NCBI RefSeq assembly: GCF_026790145.1
Contig: NZ_JALAMS010000001.1
Coordinates: 310,001 to 374,000, forward strand
From: Bacillus_I endophytica_A
GTDB taxonomy: Bacteria; Bacillota; Bacilli; Bacillales; Bacillaceae_H
DNA length: 64,000 bases
Direction of reading: 5' to 3'
The notes under the pieces are model-generated. The model had not been told where the DNA came from. It saw only the letters and a program-made list of their open reading frames with translations, and did not search any database. The position numbers and the translations under genes are program-made. Each line of letters starts with the position of its first letter. The first letter of the stretch is position 1. Shown here one piece after another: positions 32,572 to 41,607 of the stretch.

Positions 32572-34197
32572 ATGAAAGGGCAAACTTACTTTCAAACAAA
32601 ACAACAGCTCATCGACCTTCTTTGTGAACTTGTGTCCGTTCCGAGTATTACTGGAAGCTCTGCAGAAGGAGAGATGGCCAAGTTTATTCATCGTAAGCTT
32701 CTGCAACTTCCATATTTCAGAAAACACCTTTCTTATGCTCAATTACATGATACGGAAGACGGCAGATTTATTGTAACTGCTTTTGTAAAAGGTCGAAAAA
32801 CAAATAAAACGGTTATTCTTGTTAATCATCATGATGTTGTTGGAGTTGAGGGATATGGGATTTGGAAAGATGCTGCCTTTAACCCCATTGAACTAACAAA
32901 ACGATTTTATGGGCAGCGTGAGCTTGTACCATTTGAAGTCCGCCAAGACTTAGATCGAGGAGAATGGCTTTTTGGACGTGGAATTATGGATATGAAAAGC
33001 GGAATGGCGACTCAAATGTCTCTCATTGAACGAGCGACAAATGGAGACTTTGAAGGAAATCTGTTGTTTTTATCTGTTCCAGATGAAGAAGTAAGTTCGA
33101 TAGGAATGAGAAGAGCAGTACCTGTTTTGCTTGACCTTGCAAAACAACACAGTTTTCAATATTCTCTTGTCTTGAATGGAGAACCGATGTTCAGTCGTTA
33201 TCCTGGTGATACGAAAGATTATTTATATGTTGGATCGATTGGAAAGGTATTTCCAGGTTTTTTTTGCTATGGAAAAGAAAGTCATGTTGGAGAGCCTTTT
33301 GCAGGGCTTAACGCTAATTTACTTGTTAGTGAGCTTACAAGAGCATTAGAGCTTAATACAGACTATTGTGAAGTGATTGAAGGGGAAGTAAGTCCTCCTC
33401 CAACTATTTTGTCTCAGGGAGATTTAAAGAAAGAGTATTCAACACAAACCCCAAACAGAGCGTTATCTCTTTATAATTTCTTAGTGATGAAGAAGCCGAT
33501 GGATAAGTTTGTTTCTTCGCTATTAGAAAGTGCTCAGCAAGCAGCTCGTGAAGTAGAGAAGCACTATAATAATCGCGCTTTTCATTATGGAATGATGCAA
33601 TCTTCTACTCCAAGGTCTGTAAATGTTCACGTTTTTACGTATGAGAAACTTTATAAATATGGGGTGGATACTTACGGGAAGGAACACGTTGATAGTTTAA
33701 TTAAGAAGGTACAACATGAGACGTCCTCTCTCGATCATAGGGAACAAACAACGGCTATTTTGAATGAGCTTGCTCTTTTATGCAAAGAGCTTTCACCAAT
33801 GATTATCCTGTTTTTCGCACCACCATATTATCCTGCTGTATGTACAGATGATCATCCACTTGTAAAAAAACTTGTTCAAATACTAACAAAAACAGGTGCA
33901 GAAAAGTATGGGATAGCGTTTCATAAGCAGCTTTACTTTGGAGGCATTTCAGACCTTAGCTATGTTGGACTTGATCATGCGTTAGAAACTTTCTTGCCAC
34001 TTGTTCACAACATGCCATTGTGGAAGAAAGGCTATGATATTCCATTTTCTAATCTAGAACAGTTTAAAGTACCTGTCTTTAACTTAGGTCCTAGAGGGAG
34101 AGACGCGCATCAGTGGACAGAACGACTTGATGTTAATTATTCATTTGGTCCTCTTATGGATTTGCTACACATGACTGTAAAAGAATGTTTTAAATAA
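32572..34197 (+). CDS. rocB: RocB-like M20-family peptidase
   Basis: A 541-residue M20-fold hydrolase matching the arginine-utilisation protein RocB of B. subtilis in length and N-terminus (LCELVSVPSITGSSAEGEMAKFI, MPYF-like LQLPYFRK). Metal motifs: LVNHHDVVG, RGIMDMKSGMA and PDEEVSSIG. ATG 32572 with GGGGGGAG upstream is preferred to an in-frame upstream TTG/ATG. The exact RocB reaction is not established. No other roc gene is nearby, so the link to arginine catabolism rests on similarity only. Confidence 0.82.
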   Translation: MKGQTYFQTKQQLIDLLCELVSVPSITGSSAEGEMAKFIHRKLLQLPYFRKHLSYAQLHDTEDGRFIVTAFVKGRKTNKTVILVNHHDVVGVEGYGIWKDAAFNPIELTKRFYGQRELVPFEVRQDLDRGEWLFGRGIMDMKSGMATQMSLIERATNGDFEGNLLFLSVPDEEVSSIGMRRAVPVLLDLAKQHSFQYSLVLNGEPMFSRYPGDTKDYLYVGSIGKVFPGFFCYGKESHVGEPFAGLNANLLVSELTRALELNTDYCEVIEGEVSPPPTILSQGDLKKEYSTQTPNRALSLYNFLVMKKPMDKFVSSLLESAQQAAREVEKHYNNRAFHYGMMQSSTPRSVNVHVFTYEKLYKYGVDTYGKEHVDSLIKKVQHETSSLDHREQTTAILNELALLCKELSPMIILFFAPPYYPAVCTDDHPLVKKLVQILTKTGAEKYGIAFHKQLYFGGISDLSYVGLDHALETFLPLVHNMPLWKKGYDIPFSNLEQFKVPVFNLGPRGRDAHQWTERLDVNYSFGPLMDLLHMTVKECFK

Positions 34198-34260
34198 ACG
34201 AGATTCTCAGTACATTAAAGAGAACAATAGTAGAAAGCTAGAAAAGGGAGGGTACACTGT

Positions 34261-34518
34261 ATGGGAATTTTATTATCAAAAGAACAAAAGGCAGAAGTGA
34301 TTGATGAAATTCAACGCTTTTTCCTAGAAGAACGAGGAGAAGAGATAGGAGAACTTGCCGCTGAAACGTTTTTTTATTTTATAAAAGAAAATGTCGGAGC
34401 TTATTTCTATAATAAGGGAATTGAAGACAGCAAAACGATTGTAGAGCAGAAAATATTTTCTGTAGAAGAAGATTTAGAAGCTTTAAAAAGAATCAAAAGA
34501 AGAACAGATTTTAAATGA
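34261..34518 (+). CDS. DUF2164-family protein
   Basis: An 85-residue protein matching DUF2164: LSKEQKAEVIDEIQRFFLEERGEEIGELAAE, then YFYNKGIEDSKTIVEQK and EEDLEALKR. Function unknown. It lies 63 bp after the RocB-like gene with GGGAGGG before its ATG; it may be cotranscribed. Its terminator follows. Confidence 0.88.
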   Translation: MGILLSKEQKAEVIDEIQRFFLEERGEEIGELAAETFFYFIKENVGAYFYNKGIEDSKTIVEQKIFSVEEDLEALKRIKRRTDFK

Positions 34519-34530
34519 TGTTCTTCTTTT
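34500..34530 (+). terminator. terminator after the DUF2164 gene
   Basis: AGAAGAACA near 34500 pairs with TGTTCTTCT at 34520, followed by T residues; the 5' arm lies in the last codons. Confidence 0.7.
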
Positions 34531-34741
34531 TTATGTTCGCTTAGTAAACATATTTATAAGTGAACTTTTATAAAGTCTGCTTCATCATTTTTCTCCTTTT
34601 AAAAGTAAAGACTTATAGGCTCTTCACCATCTTTTTTGTTTGAAGTACTCTCTATCTTATTTAGGTTGTATATTCTGTTTCTTTTTTTAAAAGAGTGAAT
34701 ACGATGTAGAAAACAATAACAGAGAAGAGGAGCGAGTTTCT

Positions 34742-36175
34742 TTGGGGTTCATAGATGGAAAAGAGTTTGTTACAAGGTTAAACCTTTTAAAAAATGATGT
34801 ATGGGTAAAAGGAGAAAAAGTAAAAGGAGACATTAGTGAGCACAGTGCTTTTCAAGGAGTTGTAAAAAGCAAAGCGGGACTTTATGATATGCAAGATGGC
34901 GAGCATAAATCAGTCCTTACTCATTCTGAAGAAGGAAAAACGTACGGAACAGCTTTTATGAAACCGAAAACAAAGGAAGATTTAGAAAAGAGGAGAAAAG
35001 CAACACAGCTTTGGGCTAGGAAATCAGGTGGGATGATGGGAAGGGCCCCTGATTATATGAACACAGCTCTTATGGCTTTTTCATCAGGAGCTTCGTTAAT
35101 TGAAAAGAAGCATAAAAAGGGTAGTGAGAACCTTGTTCAGCTATATGAGAAAGCAAAGAATCTTGATTTATCTTTTACACACACATATGTAAGTCCACAG
35201 GTTAATAGAGGATCTTTTTATTATGAAGAATTAGAAGAGGAACCAATTGCAGCTCAGGTAGTGAAGAAAACAAAGGACGGTCTTTTATTTAAAGGAGCAA
35301 GATTACTTGCTACACAAGGTGGTCTTACGGATGAACTTCTCGTTTTTTCAACGGGTGGAAAAGGATTGGATGAGAAAGGAGCTTTTGCTTTTTCAATTCC
35401 TAGTAATACAGAAGGACTTACGTTCTTGTGCAGAGAACCATTTTCTTATCATTCTTCCTCTTTTAATTATCCATTAAGTTCGCGTTTTGATGAGCTTGAT
35501 GCAGTAGTTATATTTAACAATGTTTTAGTCCCGTGGGAGAGGCTCTTTTTCTACGAAGATAAACAAGCAGCGGAAAGTCTTTTTTTGGGAAGTAGCTATG
35601 TTGCCCTGATTCTTCATCAAGTTGTGTCCCGTCAAGTTGTTAAGCTAGAATTTACGTTAGGTGTAGCACAGTCAATTGTAGATACTATTAATATTAGTGA
35701 ATATCAGCACGTGCAAGCGAAGATAAGTGAAATTGTGATCGCTTTAGAAACAATGAGAGGATTGCTTTTGACATCAGAAACAGAAGCTCAAAAGGATAAG
35801 TTTGGTATTATGGCTCCGAGCGTACATCCTCTCTATGTTGCTGTAACTCTTTTTTCTAACACATATCCCCGCTTAACTGAAATAGTAGAACTCCTTGGTG
35901 CAAGCGGTCTTATTACTCTTCCAACAGAAGCTGATTTTGATTCTGAAATGGGAGAAAAGCTTAATTACTATTTGCAAAGTTTCTCAAAAGGAGGATATGA
36001 ACGTGTCAAACTCTTCCGCCTTGCATGGGATATGACTCTAAGTGCTTTTGGTACACGTCAAACATTGTATGAACGTTTCTTTTTTGGCGATCCTATTCGT
36101 CTTCTTAGCAATATGTATCGTTCATATCCAAGAAGAAACTATCAAGAATTTGTAGAAAACTTTTTAGACCAATAA
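34742..36175 (+). CDS. HpaB-family flavin-dependent monooxygenase large component
   Basis: A 477-residue protein of the 4-hydroxyphenylacetate 3-monooxygenase / 4-hydroxybutyryl-CoA dehydratase family with an acyl-CoA-dehydrogenase-like fold, close in size to B. subtilis YoaI (HpaB). Typical blocks: WARKSGGMMGRAPDYMN, FTHTYVSPQVNRG, FNNVLVPWERLFFYED and LYERFFFGDPIRLL. True HpaB uses FADH2 from a reductase HpaC; none is adjacent. The start is TTG 34742 with AGAGGAG upstream. Substrate unproven. Confidence 0.85.
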   Translation: MGFIDGKEFVTRLNLLKNDVWVKGEKVKGDISEHSAFQGVVKSKAGLYDMQDGEHKSVLTHSEEGKTYGTAFMKPKTKEDLEKRRKATQLWARKSGGMMGRAPDYMNTALMAFSSGASLIEKKHKKGSENLVQLYEKAKNLDLSFTHTYVSPQVNRGSFYYEELEEEPIAAQVVKKTKDGLLFKGARLLATQGGLTDELLVFSTGGKGLDEKGAFAFSIPSNTEGLTFLCREPFSYHSSSFNYPLSSRFDELDAVVIFNNVLVPWERLFFYEDKQAAESLFLGSSYVALILHQVVSRQVVKLEFTLGVAQSIVDTINISEYQHVQAKISEIVIALETMRGLLLTSETEAQKDKFGIMAPSVHPLYVAVTLFSNTYPRLTEIVELLGASGLITLPTEADFDSEMGEKLNYYLQSFSKGGYERVKLFRLAWDMTLSAFGTRQTLYERFFFGDPIRLLSNMYRSYPRRNYQEFVENFLDQ

Positions 36176-36198
36176 AAAGCGGATCATCCGCTTTTTTA
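36174..36198 (+). terminator. terminator after the HpaB-family gene
   Basis: AAAAGCGG-atcat-CCGCTTTTTT immediately after the stop codon. Confidence 0.85.
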
Positions 36199-36290
36199 TT
36201 TAGTTTGGTTGCTGTAGTGAAAAAAGGGTTTCCAAATTTTGCGTAGTAAAACAATTGTTATCTGTGGAAGTTTAGATGAACCGTTATATA

Positions 36291-36333
36291 AAAAAAGACA
36301 AACGGACCGCGGAACGGCTCGTTTGTCTTTTTT
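36291..36333 (-). terminator. terminator of the purine permease gene
   Basis: AAAAAAGACAAACG / CGTTTGTCTTTTTT, a perfect 14-bp stem with an inner CCG/CGG pair; T-run on the - strand. Confidence 0.9.
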
Positions 36334-37627
36334 AATGGGAAAAGAACATAAGTTGAATAAAGAATAAAAGCGCAAAAATATAAACAAGAGGGTGAACGCT
36401 TTTTCCTTTTCCTTTTACTAGTTTAATCAGGGGATAAGAAATGAAACCCAGTGCAATACCTGTTGCAATGCTTGATGTTAAAGGCATGCTTAAAATAACA
36501 AGAAAGGCTGGGAAAGCTTCATCAAGTTCTTTCCATTCAATCTTAGCAACAGATTCCATCATTAAACTTCCAACGATGATTAAAGCAGGTGATGTAATCG
36601 CAGCAATTCCTGAAACAGCTCCTACAAGAGGGCTAAAGAAAGCAGCAACAATGAATAGAATGCCAACCGTTAGTGTTGTTAACCCTGTACGGCCTCCAGC
36701 AGCAACTCCTGAAGATGATTCAACAAAGGCTGTTGTTGGACTTGTACCGAACATTGCTCCAAATGTTGTTCCAAATGAATCAGAAAGAAGTGCTTGACGC
36801 AGGCGAGGCATCTTTCCATCTTTCATAAGTCCTGCTTTTTGAGCAACGCCAACCATTGTGCCTGTTGTATCAAAAATCGTAACAAGCAAGAAAGAGAATA
36901 CAACAGCATAAAGGCCGTGTGTAATGACATCGTTCAGTGCTGTAATAGGATTAAAAACAATAAGTCCTTCTGGTAACGATGGGAAAGAGAAAAATCCCTC
37001 TTTAAATGAAAGTTGTCCTGTGCACAGAGCGATAACTGCGGTTGCAATCATGCCGAGGAAAAGGGCTGCATTTATACGTAATGCCATTAAAAGAAGTGTA
37101 ATGGCAAGTCCAACAATGGTAAGGAAAGTGCCTGGTTCTGTTAAATCTCCTAGTTTTACGAGGTTTGTTGGATCATCAACAATGATATTAGCATTTCGTA
37201 AACCAATAAAAGCAATGAAAAGACCAATTCCGGTTGTGATAGCGTTCTTTAAACTATCTGGAATTGCATCAATTAATTTTTCTCGAAAAGAAGTTAGGGA
37301 AAGGACAAGAAAAATAAGACCAGCGATAAATACCGCAGAAAACGCTGTTGTATACGTAATACCTTCCTGTGAGCAAATAACAGCAAAATAAGCATTCAAA
37401 CCCATACCTGGAGCAATTGCAACAGGATAATTAGCCGCAAGGGCCATCCAAAGGGTTCCAATTACAGCTGAAATAATAGTAGCTGTAAAAACTTGCTCAA
37501 AAGGAACGCCTGCACTTGATAATACGACAGGGTTAACAATTACGATATATACCATTGTAAGGAACGTTGTAAGTCCTGCTGATAGCTCTGTACGAACGCT
37601 CGTATTTGCTTCTTGTAATTTAAACAT
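36332..37627 (-). CDS. pbuG: NCS2-family purine permease (PbuG/PbuO type)
   Basis: H+-coupled importer of hypoxanthine, guanine or adenine in the AzgA subfamily. There are about 431 residues with 13-14 helices. Signatures are AGLTTFLTMVYIVIVNPVVLS near the start, NYPVAIAPGMGLNAYFA (about 64-80), FVESSSGVAAGGRTGLT. ATG 37627 with GGAGG 5-6 nt upstream is used. An upstream PurR-type site suggests control by the PurR regulon. PbuG and PbuO cannot be separated from sequence alone. Confidence 0.88.
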   Translation of the reverse strand: MFKLQEANTSVRTELSAGLTTFLTMVYIVIVNPVVLSSAGVPFEQVFTATIISAVIGTLWMALAANYPVAIAPGMGLNAYFAVICSQEGITYTTAFSAVFIAGLIFLVLSLTSFREKLIDAIPDSLKNAITTGIGLFIAFIGLRNANIIVDDPTNLVKLGDLTEPGTFLTIVGLAITLLLMALRINAALFLGMIATAVIALCTGQLSFKEGFFSFPSLPEGLIVFNPITALNDVITHGLYAVVFSFLLVTIFDTTGTMVGVAQKAGLMKDGKMPRLRQALLSDSFGTTFGAMFGTSPTTAFVESSSGVAAGGRTGLTTLTVGILFIVAAFFSPLVGAVSGIAAITSPALIIVGSLMMESVAKIEWKELDEAFPAFLVILSMPLTSSIATGIALGFISYPLIKLVKGKGKSVHPLVYIFALLFFIQLMFFSH

Positions 37628-37640
37628 GTTTACCTCCAAA

Positions 37641-37698
37641 TTACGAACATTTTTTGTGAAACAACATCCATAATATTCGTTTTTTGAGTATAGTGCAA
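37641..37698 (-). promoter_or_regulatory. promoter with paired PurR boxes upstream of the purine permease
   Basis: On the - strand TTGCAC (37698-37693) and TATTAT (37675-37670) are 17 bp apart. Two inverted PurBox-like elements flank the start region: ACGAACATTTT (37643-37653) and AATATTCGTTTT (37672-37683), 18 bp apart, close to the arrangement AWWWCCGAAC...GTTCGGWWWT used by Bacillus PurR. No purine riboswitch was found. Confidence 0.65.
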
Positions 37699-38035
37699 GA
37701 GTTTTTCATATTTCTAGATAGAAATGCAGTAAAACATTCTTTTGTAATTAGTAATGACCAATTTAAAGAAAAATATTTTTGAAACCAAATGAATTCTGTC
37801 CCGTAAATATAAGTACCGTATAGAAAACTTATTACTTTTGGAGATGAATTATGGAATAATAGTTCCTAATAAGTTTCTAATTTGAAGTTTTTCTAATATT
37901 AACCAAGGGTAATAAAGAACTAGATAAGTAGAAATTTTTGTGAAGTATAAGACCTATTTCTTCCAAAAAACATTGACGTTAATTTTGTCTTTATGGTTTA
38001 GTAGAAGTAGTGCAAAAATGGAGATTGGGAAATCG

Positions 38036-38084
38036 AGAGGAGGTAAGAAGCTACAATTTATATGCAGTAGCTTCGAACTATATG
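38036..38084 (+). promoter_or_regulatory. Shine-Dalgarno separated from ATG by a perfect hairpin
   Basis: AGGAGGT (38038-38044) is 38 nt from ATG 38082. Between them GAAGCTAC (38047-38054) and GTAGCTTC (38067-38074) are exact complements with a 12-nt loop. Folding removes 28 nt and leaves an effective spacing of about 10 nt, so the start site works only if the hairpin forms. Confidence 0.7.
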
Positions 38085-39242
38085 AAAAAACGTAAATTAC
38101 TTATTACAAACACAGCTTTACTTGGTACCGCAGCAATCGCTTTAACAGCGTGTAATAGCGCTCCAGGAGAACAATTAACAAAAGCATACAGTAATCTGGA
38201 AACGGTTAAATCTTTTGAAGCAACAACAAAATTATCTTTCAAAGATATTAAAATTGACGCAGCTGAGTCTGATCCAGAGATGCAGCAAGTAGTTGACGTG
38301 TTGAAAAACTCTTCTTTAACAATGGATACGAAGTATGATCAAAAAACGAAGAAACAAGAAGTTGTATTAAACATTAAAGCAAAAATGGGTATGATGGCTC
38401 TAGATGCTAAAGTACCAATGCTTTTTGATGAGAAAGCAAATACATTCTATATTGAGGCAGATAGTCTTGTTGATAACATTTCGCCATTCCTACAAGGATC
38501 TGGAATCGATATTAGCAAATTCAAAGGAAAAACAATCTCTATTGATCTTAATGAGTTAGCAAAAGATGATCCAGAGCTTCAAAAAGAACTTGATGCAATG
38601 AAAAATTCTCAAGACACAGCACAGCTTCAAGAAAATATGCGTAAAGAACTTGAAAAACTTCTAAAAGATAAATCAGAAGATGATTTTAAAGAAGAAGATG
38701 GAAAAATTACAGTTAACTTCTCTGATAAAGAGGTTAAAGGTCTTATTGATAATTACCTTAAAGAAGTAGACTTAACAGCTGAAGAGCGTGAAGAGTTTGA
38801 TAAAGCGTTAAATGATTCAAATGCAAAATTCAGCGGTCTTACATTAACAAGTGAAGTTGATGGAGACCAGCTTGTATCTGATTCTGGCAAATTCTCTATG
38901 ACTGCTGAGCCAGAAGGTGACAAAGTTTCAATGGACTTTACATTCTCTTCTAAATATAATGATAATCTTCCGAAGTCTTCAAATGTTAAAGTGAACATGA
39001 ACGTTGAATCAGAAGATGGCGGCGGTACATTTGCAATCGATACGAAAACAAACTACAAGTCTGTAAATAAAGATGTGAAATTTACAGTTGATACAAAGAA
39101 AGAAAATTTAATTACAACAGATGAACTTGAGCAATACTTTATGCCAGCAACACCGGAAGTTCCAGCAACTGGTGAAGAAGCACCAGCAACACCGGAAGCT
39201 CCAGCAGCTGGTGAAGAGACACCAGCAACATCTGCTCAATAA
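38082..39242 (+). CDS. secreted lipoprotein of unknown family
   Basis: A 386-residue lipoprotein. The signal peptide (MKKRKLLITNTALLGTAA...) ends with lipobox ALTAC, placing Cys at about residue 24. The mature part has alternating strands suggestive of a LolA/DUF6612-like bulky beta-sheet lipoprotein with an acidic linker, and a Pro/Ala/Glu tail of repeated PATPE, PATGEE and PAAGEE units. ATG 38082 is chosen for the signal peptide; an in-frame GTG at 38010 would add a non-signal extension. The hairpin between SD and ATG is described separately. A terminator follows. Confidence 0.8.
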   Translation: MKKRKLLITNTALLGTAAIALTACNSAPGEQLTKAYSNLETVKSFEATTKLSFKDIKIDAAESDPEMQQVVDVLKNSSLTMDTKYDQKTKKQEVVLNIKAKMGMMALDAKVPMLFDEKANTFYIEADSLVDNISPFLQGSGIDISKFKGKTISIDLNELAKDDPELQKELDAMKNSQDTAQLQENMRKELEKLLKDKSEDDFKEEDGKITVNFSDKEVKGLIDNYLKEVDLTAEEREEFDKALNDSNAKFSGLTLTSEVDGDQLVSDSGKFSMTAEPEGDKVSMDFTFSSKYNDNLPKSSNVKVNMNVESEDGGGTFAIDTKTNYKSVNKDVKFTVDTKKENLITTDELEQYFMPATPEVPATGEEAPATPEAPAAGEETPATSAQ

Positions 39243-39245
39243 TTT

Positions 39246-39285
39246 ACAAAAAAACCCTGCTCCTTGTAGCGGGGCTTTTTTGTAA
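39246..39285 (+). terminator. terminator after the lipoprotein gene
   Basis: AAAAAA-CCC-GCT / AGC-GGG-TTTTTT stem with single mismatches and a T-run. Confidence 0.8.
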
Positions 39286-39396
39286 TATCTCTTCTTTTTT
39301 TGGCGAATTCATACTAGTTTTGTCAAACAGAAAGGGATTCATCATTTCCGCTCGAATGTAGTTTGGTAAGGAGAAGAAACGAAGGGGTGAGCGGAT

Positions 39397-39885
39397 ATGA
39401 AGACACATGAAGCTGCACGTGAACTTGGAGTTAGTTCTCAAACCGTTATAAAATGGATTCGGCATTACAATATTGATTGTGCTAAAAACGAGCGCGGTCA
39501 TTTTGATATTTCAAAAGAGAATATTAAGCAAATTCGGGAAGCTCATAACATTCAGCCGCGCTCTTCAGCTAGAAAAGGACACGTTCAGAGTTCTACAGAT
39601 TTTGATGCCTTAGAAGCGCAAATTCAAGAGATGTGTAAACAGATGGGAAGTATGATGGGAAGAATCGCAGAAAATGATCGTCGAATTGAAGAAAAAGCAG
39701 GTGAAGTTGTCACCTTCCAAGTCCTAGAGCATCGAACTGAAATTACGAATTTGCAAAAGAAGATATATGAGCTAGAAGAACGTTTGGTAATGGTAGAGGA
39801 ACAGTTAGAAAGGAAAGAAGGATTTATTGCAAATAAGAAACTCCCAAGGTGGAAGACGCTCTTTATGAACTTATGGAGTTTGTAG
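39397..39885 (+). CDS. racA: RacA-like DNA-anchoring protein
   Basis: A 162-residue protein with a MerR-type HTH at the N-terminus (KTHEAARELGVSSQTVIKWIRHYNIDCAKNERGHFDIS), a central coiled coil (about 65-145) and a short basic-aromatic C-terminus (LPRWKTLFMNLWSL). This is the plan of RacA, which tethers the chromosome origin to the cell pole at the start of sporulation through DivIVA. RacA of B. subtilis is slightly longer (184), so identification as a diverged RacA or RacA-like protein is likely rather than certain. Confidence 0.7.
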   Translation: MKTHEAARELGVSSQTVIKWIRHYNIDCAKNERGHFDISKENIKQIREAHNIQPRSSARKGHVQSSTDFDALEAQIQEMCKQMGSMMGRIAENDRRIEEKAGEVVTFQVLEHRTEITNLQKKIYELEERLVMVEEQLERKEGFIANKKLPRWKTLFMNLWSL

Positions 39886-39918
39886 CTTGATAGCTTGCAT
39901 TGCTATCAAGTCTTTTTT
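39886..39918 (+). terminator. terminator after racA
   Basis: CTTGATAGC / GCTATCAAG (9 bp, 7-nt loop) followed by TCTTTTTTT directly after the stop codon. Confidence 0.9.
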
Positions 39919-40076
39919 TATTTAAAAGTCTTTTATTTTCTCCTTTGGTAAGTAGTAGAGGAATTATTGTAATAACAGTGGTACAATTAAATAAAGAACG
40001 ATGGTTACTAGATGTATGATATAGCTAGTAACAAGCGGGCTTCAAGTTTACGATAAGAAAAAGAGGAGGCGATTGT

Positions 40077-40502
40077 ATGGAACGTCATACGATGATGGTT
40101 GATTTAGAAAAATCAATGCGTCGCGTATTTCGACAAATCCGCTATGAAATCAACGATCTATTGCAATCGGAAATGACAAGCAGTGAATTTGCAATTTTAC
40201 GTCTTTTATCAGAAGGTGGAGGTAAAAAGGCAACAGAGCTGTCAAAAGCACTTGGTGTATCTGCTAGTCATATTACAGCGGTAACCGATACAATGATTGA
40301 TAAAGAGTACATTACAAGACGGAGATCCCCAAATGACCGTCGCGTTGTTGAGATTGTGTTAACAGAAAAAGGGGAAGAAATATTTAAGGAGTTTGGAGAT
40401 AAAAAACTTAAGTATTTAACCGAGAAATTTGAAGTAATCAGCGATGAAGAACTTCAACAACTTATTAATGCCTTACACCGACTAGATCGGTTCAAAGAAT
40501 AG
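40077..40502 (+). CDS. MarR-family transcriptional regulator
   Basis: A 141-residue winged-helix protein: MTSSEFAILRLLSEGGGKKATELSKALGVSASHITAVTDTMIDKEYITRRRSPNDRRVVEIVLTEKG, the standard MarR core. AGAGGAGG precedes the ATG. No Cys is present, so an OhrR-type peroxide sensor is unlikely. The next gene is msrAB, 145 bp downstream with its own promoter and a sequence gap between them; regulation of msrAB is only a possibility. Confidence 0.88.
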   Translation: MERHTMMVDLEKSMRRVFRQIRYEINDLLQSEMTSSEFAILRLLSEGGGKKATELSKALGVSASHITAVTDTMIDKEYITRRRSPNDRRVVEIVLTEKGEEIFKEFGDKKLKYLTEKFEVISDEELQQLINALHRLDRFKE

Positions 40503-40512
40503 ACCAAAAAAG

Positions 40513-40552
40513 NNNNNNNNNNNNNNNNNNNNNNNNNNNNNNNNNNNNNNNN
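40513..40552. other. assembly gap (40 N)
   Basis: Forty N bases. The left flank ends CCAAAAAAG and the right flank begins AAAAAGAGAG, so a terminator hairpin of the marR gene may have blocked sequencing or assembly. True length unknown. Confidence 0.95.
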
Positions 40553-40587
40553 AAAAAGAGAGCGCATGCTGAAAATAGCATATTGTT

Positions 40588-40615
40588 TTGAAAGTGAACA
40601 AGGAGACGATATAAT
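40588..40615 (+). promoter_or_regulatory. sigma-A promoter of msrAB
   Basis: TTGAAA (40588-40593) and TATAAT (40610-40615) with a 16-bp spacer, 33 bp ahead of the msrAB start. Confidence 0.7.
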
Positions 40616-40647
40616 AAAAAAACAAAGCTTACAAAGGAGCTGGAATT

Positions 40648-41607
40648 ATGACAAGTCACAATCATATTGCTACATTTGCAGGTGGCTGCTTCTGGTGTAT
40701 GGTTAAACCATTCGACGAACAGCCAGGCATTGAAAAAGTCATTTCAGGATATACGGGCGGCCATAAAGAAAATCCAACATATGAAGAAGTATGTTCAGAT
40801 ACAACAGGACATGTTGAAGCTGTTCAAATTACTTTTAATCCAGAGATTTTTCCATATGAAAAACTTGTAGAATTATTTTGGCAACAAATTGACCCAACAG
40901 ACGAAGGCGGACAGTTTGCTGATCGAGGAGAATCATATAAAACAGCTATTTTCTATCATAGTGAAGAGCAACGTCAAATTGCTGAAAAGTCAAAAGAGAA
41001 CCTAGCAAAAAGCGGTCGATTCTCGAAACCTATCGTTACGCCTATAATAGAAGCTAAGCCGTTTTATCCAGCTGAAGAATATCATCAAGATTATCATAAA
41101 AAACATCCAATTCGCTACAAAATGTATCGAAAAGGTTCTGGACGTGAAGGTTTTTTAAAAGAAGCTTGGAGCAATAAAGAACAGCAAGAAGAGCTTCGCA
41201 ATCGCCTTACCCCAATGCAATATGAAGTAACTCAAAACAATGGGACTGAGCCTCCTTTCCGTAATGAATATTGGGACAACAAAGAAGAGGGAATTTACGT
41301 TAACATCGTATCAGGTGAGCCTCTTTTTAGTTCACAGGATCAATACGATGCAGGATGTGGATGGCCTTCTTTTACAAAACCAATTGATAAAAGTGTTGTT
41401 GAAGAGGAAACCGACACATCGCACGGCATGATTCGTACGGAGGTACGTAGCAAAGGCGGAAATGCTCACTTAGGACACGTGTTTGATGATGGTCCTTCTT
41501 CACATGGTGGTTTACGTTATTGTATCAACTCAGCAGCGCTTCGTTTTATTCCAAAATCAGAACTTGAAAAAGAAGGATATGGGGAATACCAAAAGTTATT
41601 TTCATAA
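40648..41607 (+). CDS. msrAB: bifunctional peptide methionine sulfoxide reductase MsrA/MsrB
   Basis: Reduces both S and R methionine sulfoxide in oxidised proteins. The MsrA domain (about 1-170) has catalytic Cys14 in GGCFWC; the MsrB domain (about 188-319) has Cys292 in LRYCINS and the substrate motif GCGWPSF. The usual MsrB zinc CxxC pairs are not seen. Fusion of the two is common in Gram-positives, while B. subtilis has separate genes. AAAGGAGCTGG precedes the ATG. Confidence 0.95.
   Translation: MTSHNHIATFAGGCFWCMVKPFDEQPGIEKVISGYTGGHKENPTYEEVCSDTTGHVEAVQITFNPEIFPYEKLVELFWQQIDPTDEGGQFADRGESYKTAIFYHSEEQRQIAEKSKENLAKSGRFSKPIVTPIIEAKPFYPAEEYHQDYHKKHPIRYKMYRKGSGREGFLKEAWSNKEQQEELRNRLTPMQYEVTQNNGTEPPFRNEYWDNKEEGIYVNIVSGEPLFSSQDQYDAGCGWPSFTKPIDKSVVEEETDTSHGMIRTEVRSKGGNAHLGHVFDDGPSSHGGLRYCINSAALRFIPKSELEKEGYGEYQKLFS

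Noticed and set aside
36924..37391. Open frame of 155 codons antisense to the purine permease
   Set aside because: Codon shadow of a membrane protein gene; the opposite frame is a clear NCS2 permease.
37640..37900. Purine riboswitch before the NCS2 permease
   Set aside because: No conserved purine aptamer core was found; a PurR-type operator is seen instead.
39130..39240. Short repeats (PATPE/PATGEE coding) as a mobile or CRISPR-like repeat
   Set aside because: In-frame Pro-rich lipoprotein tail; no spacers and no further copies.
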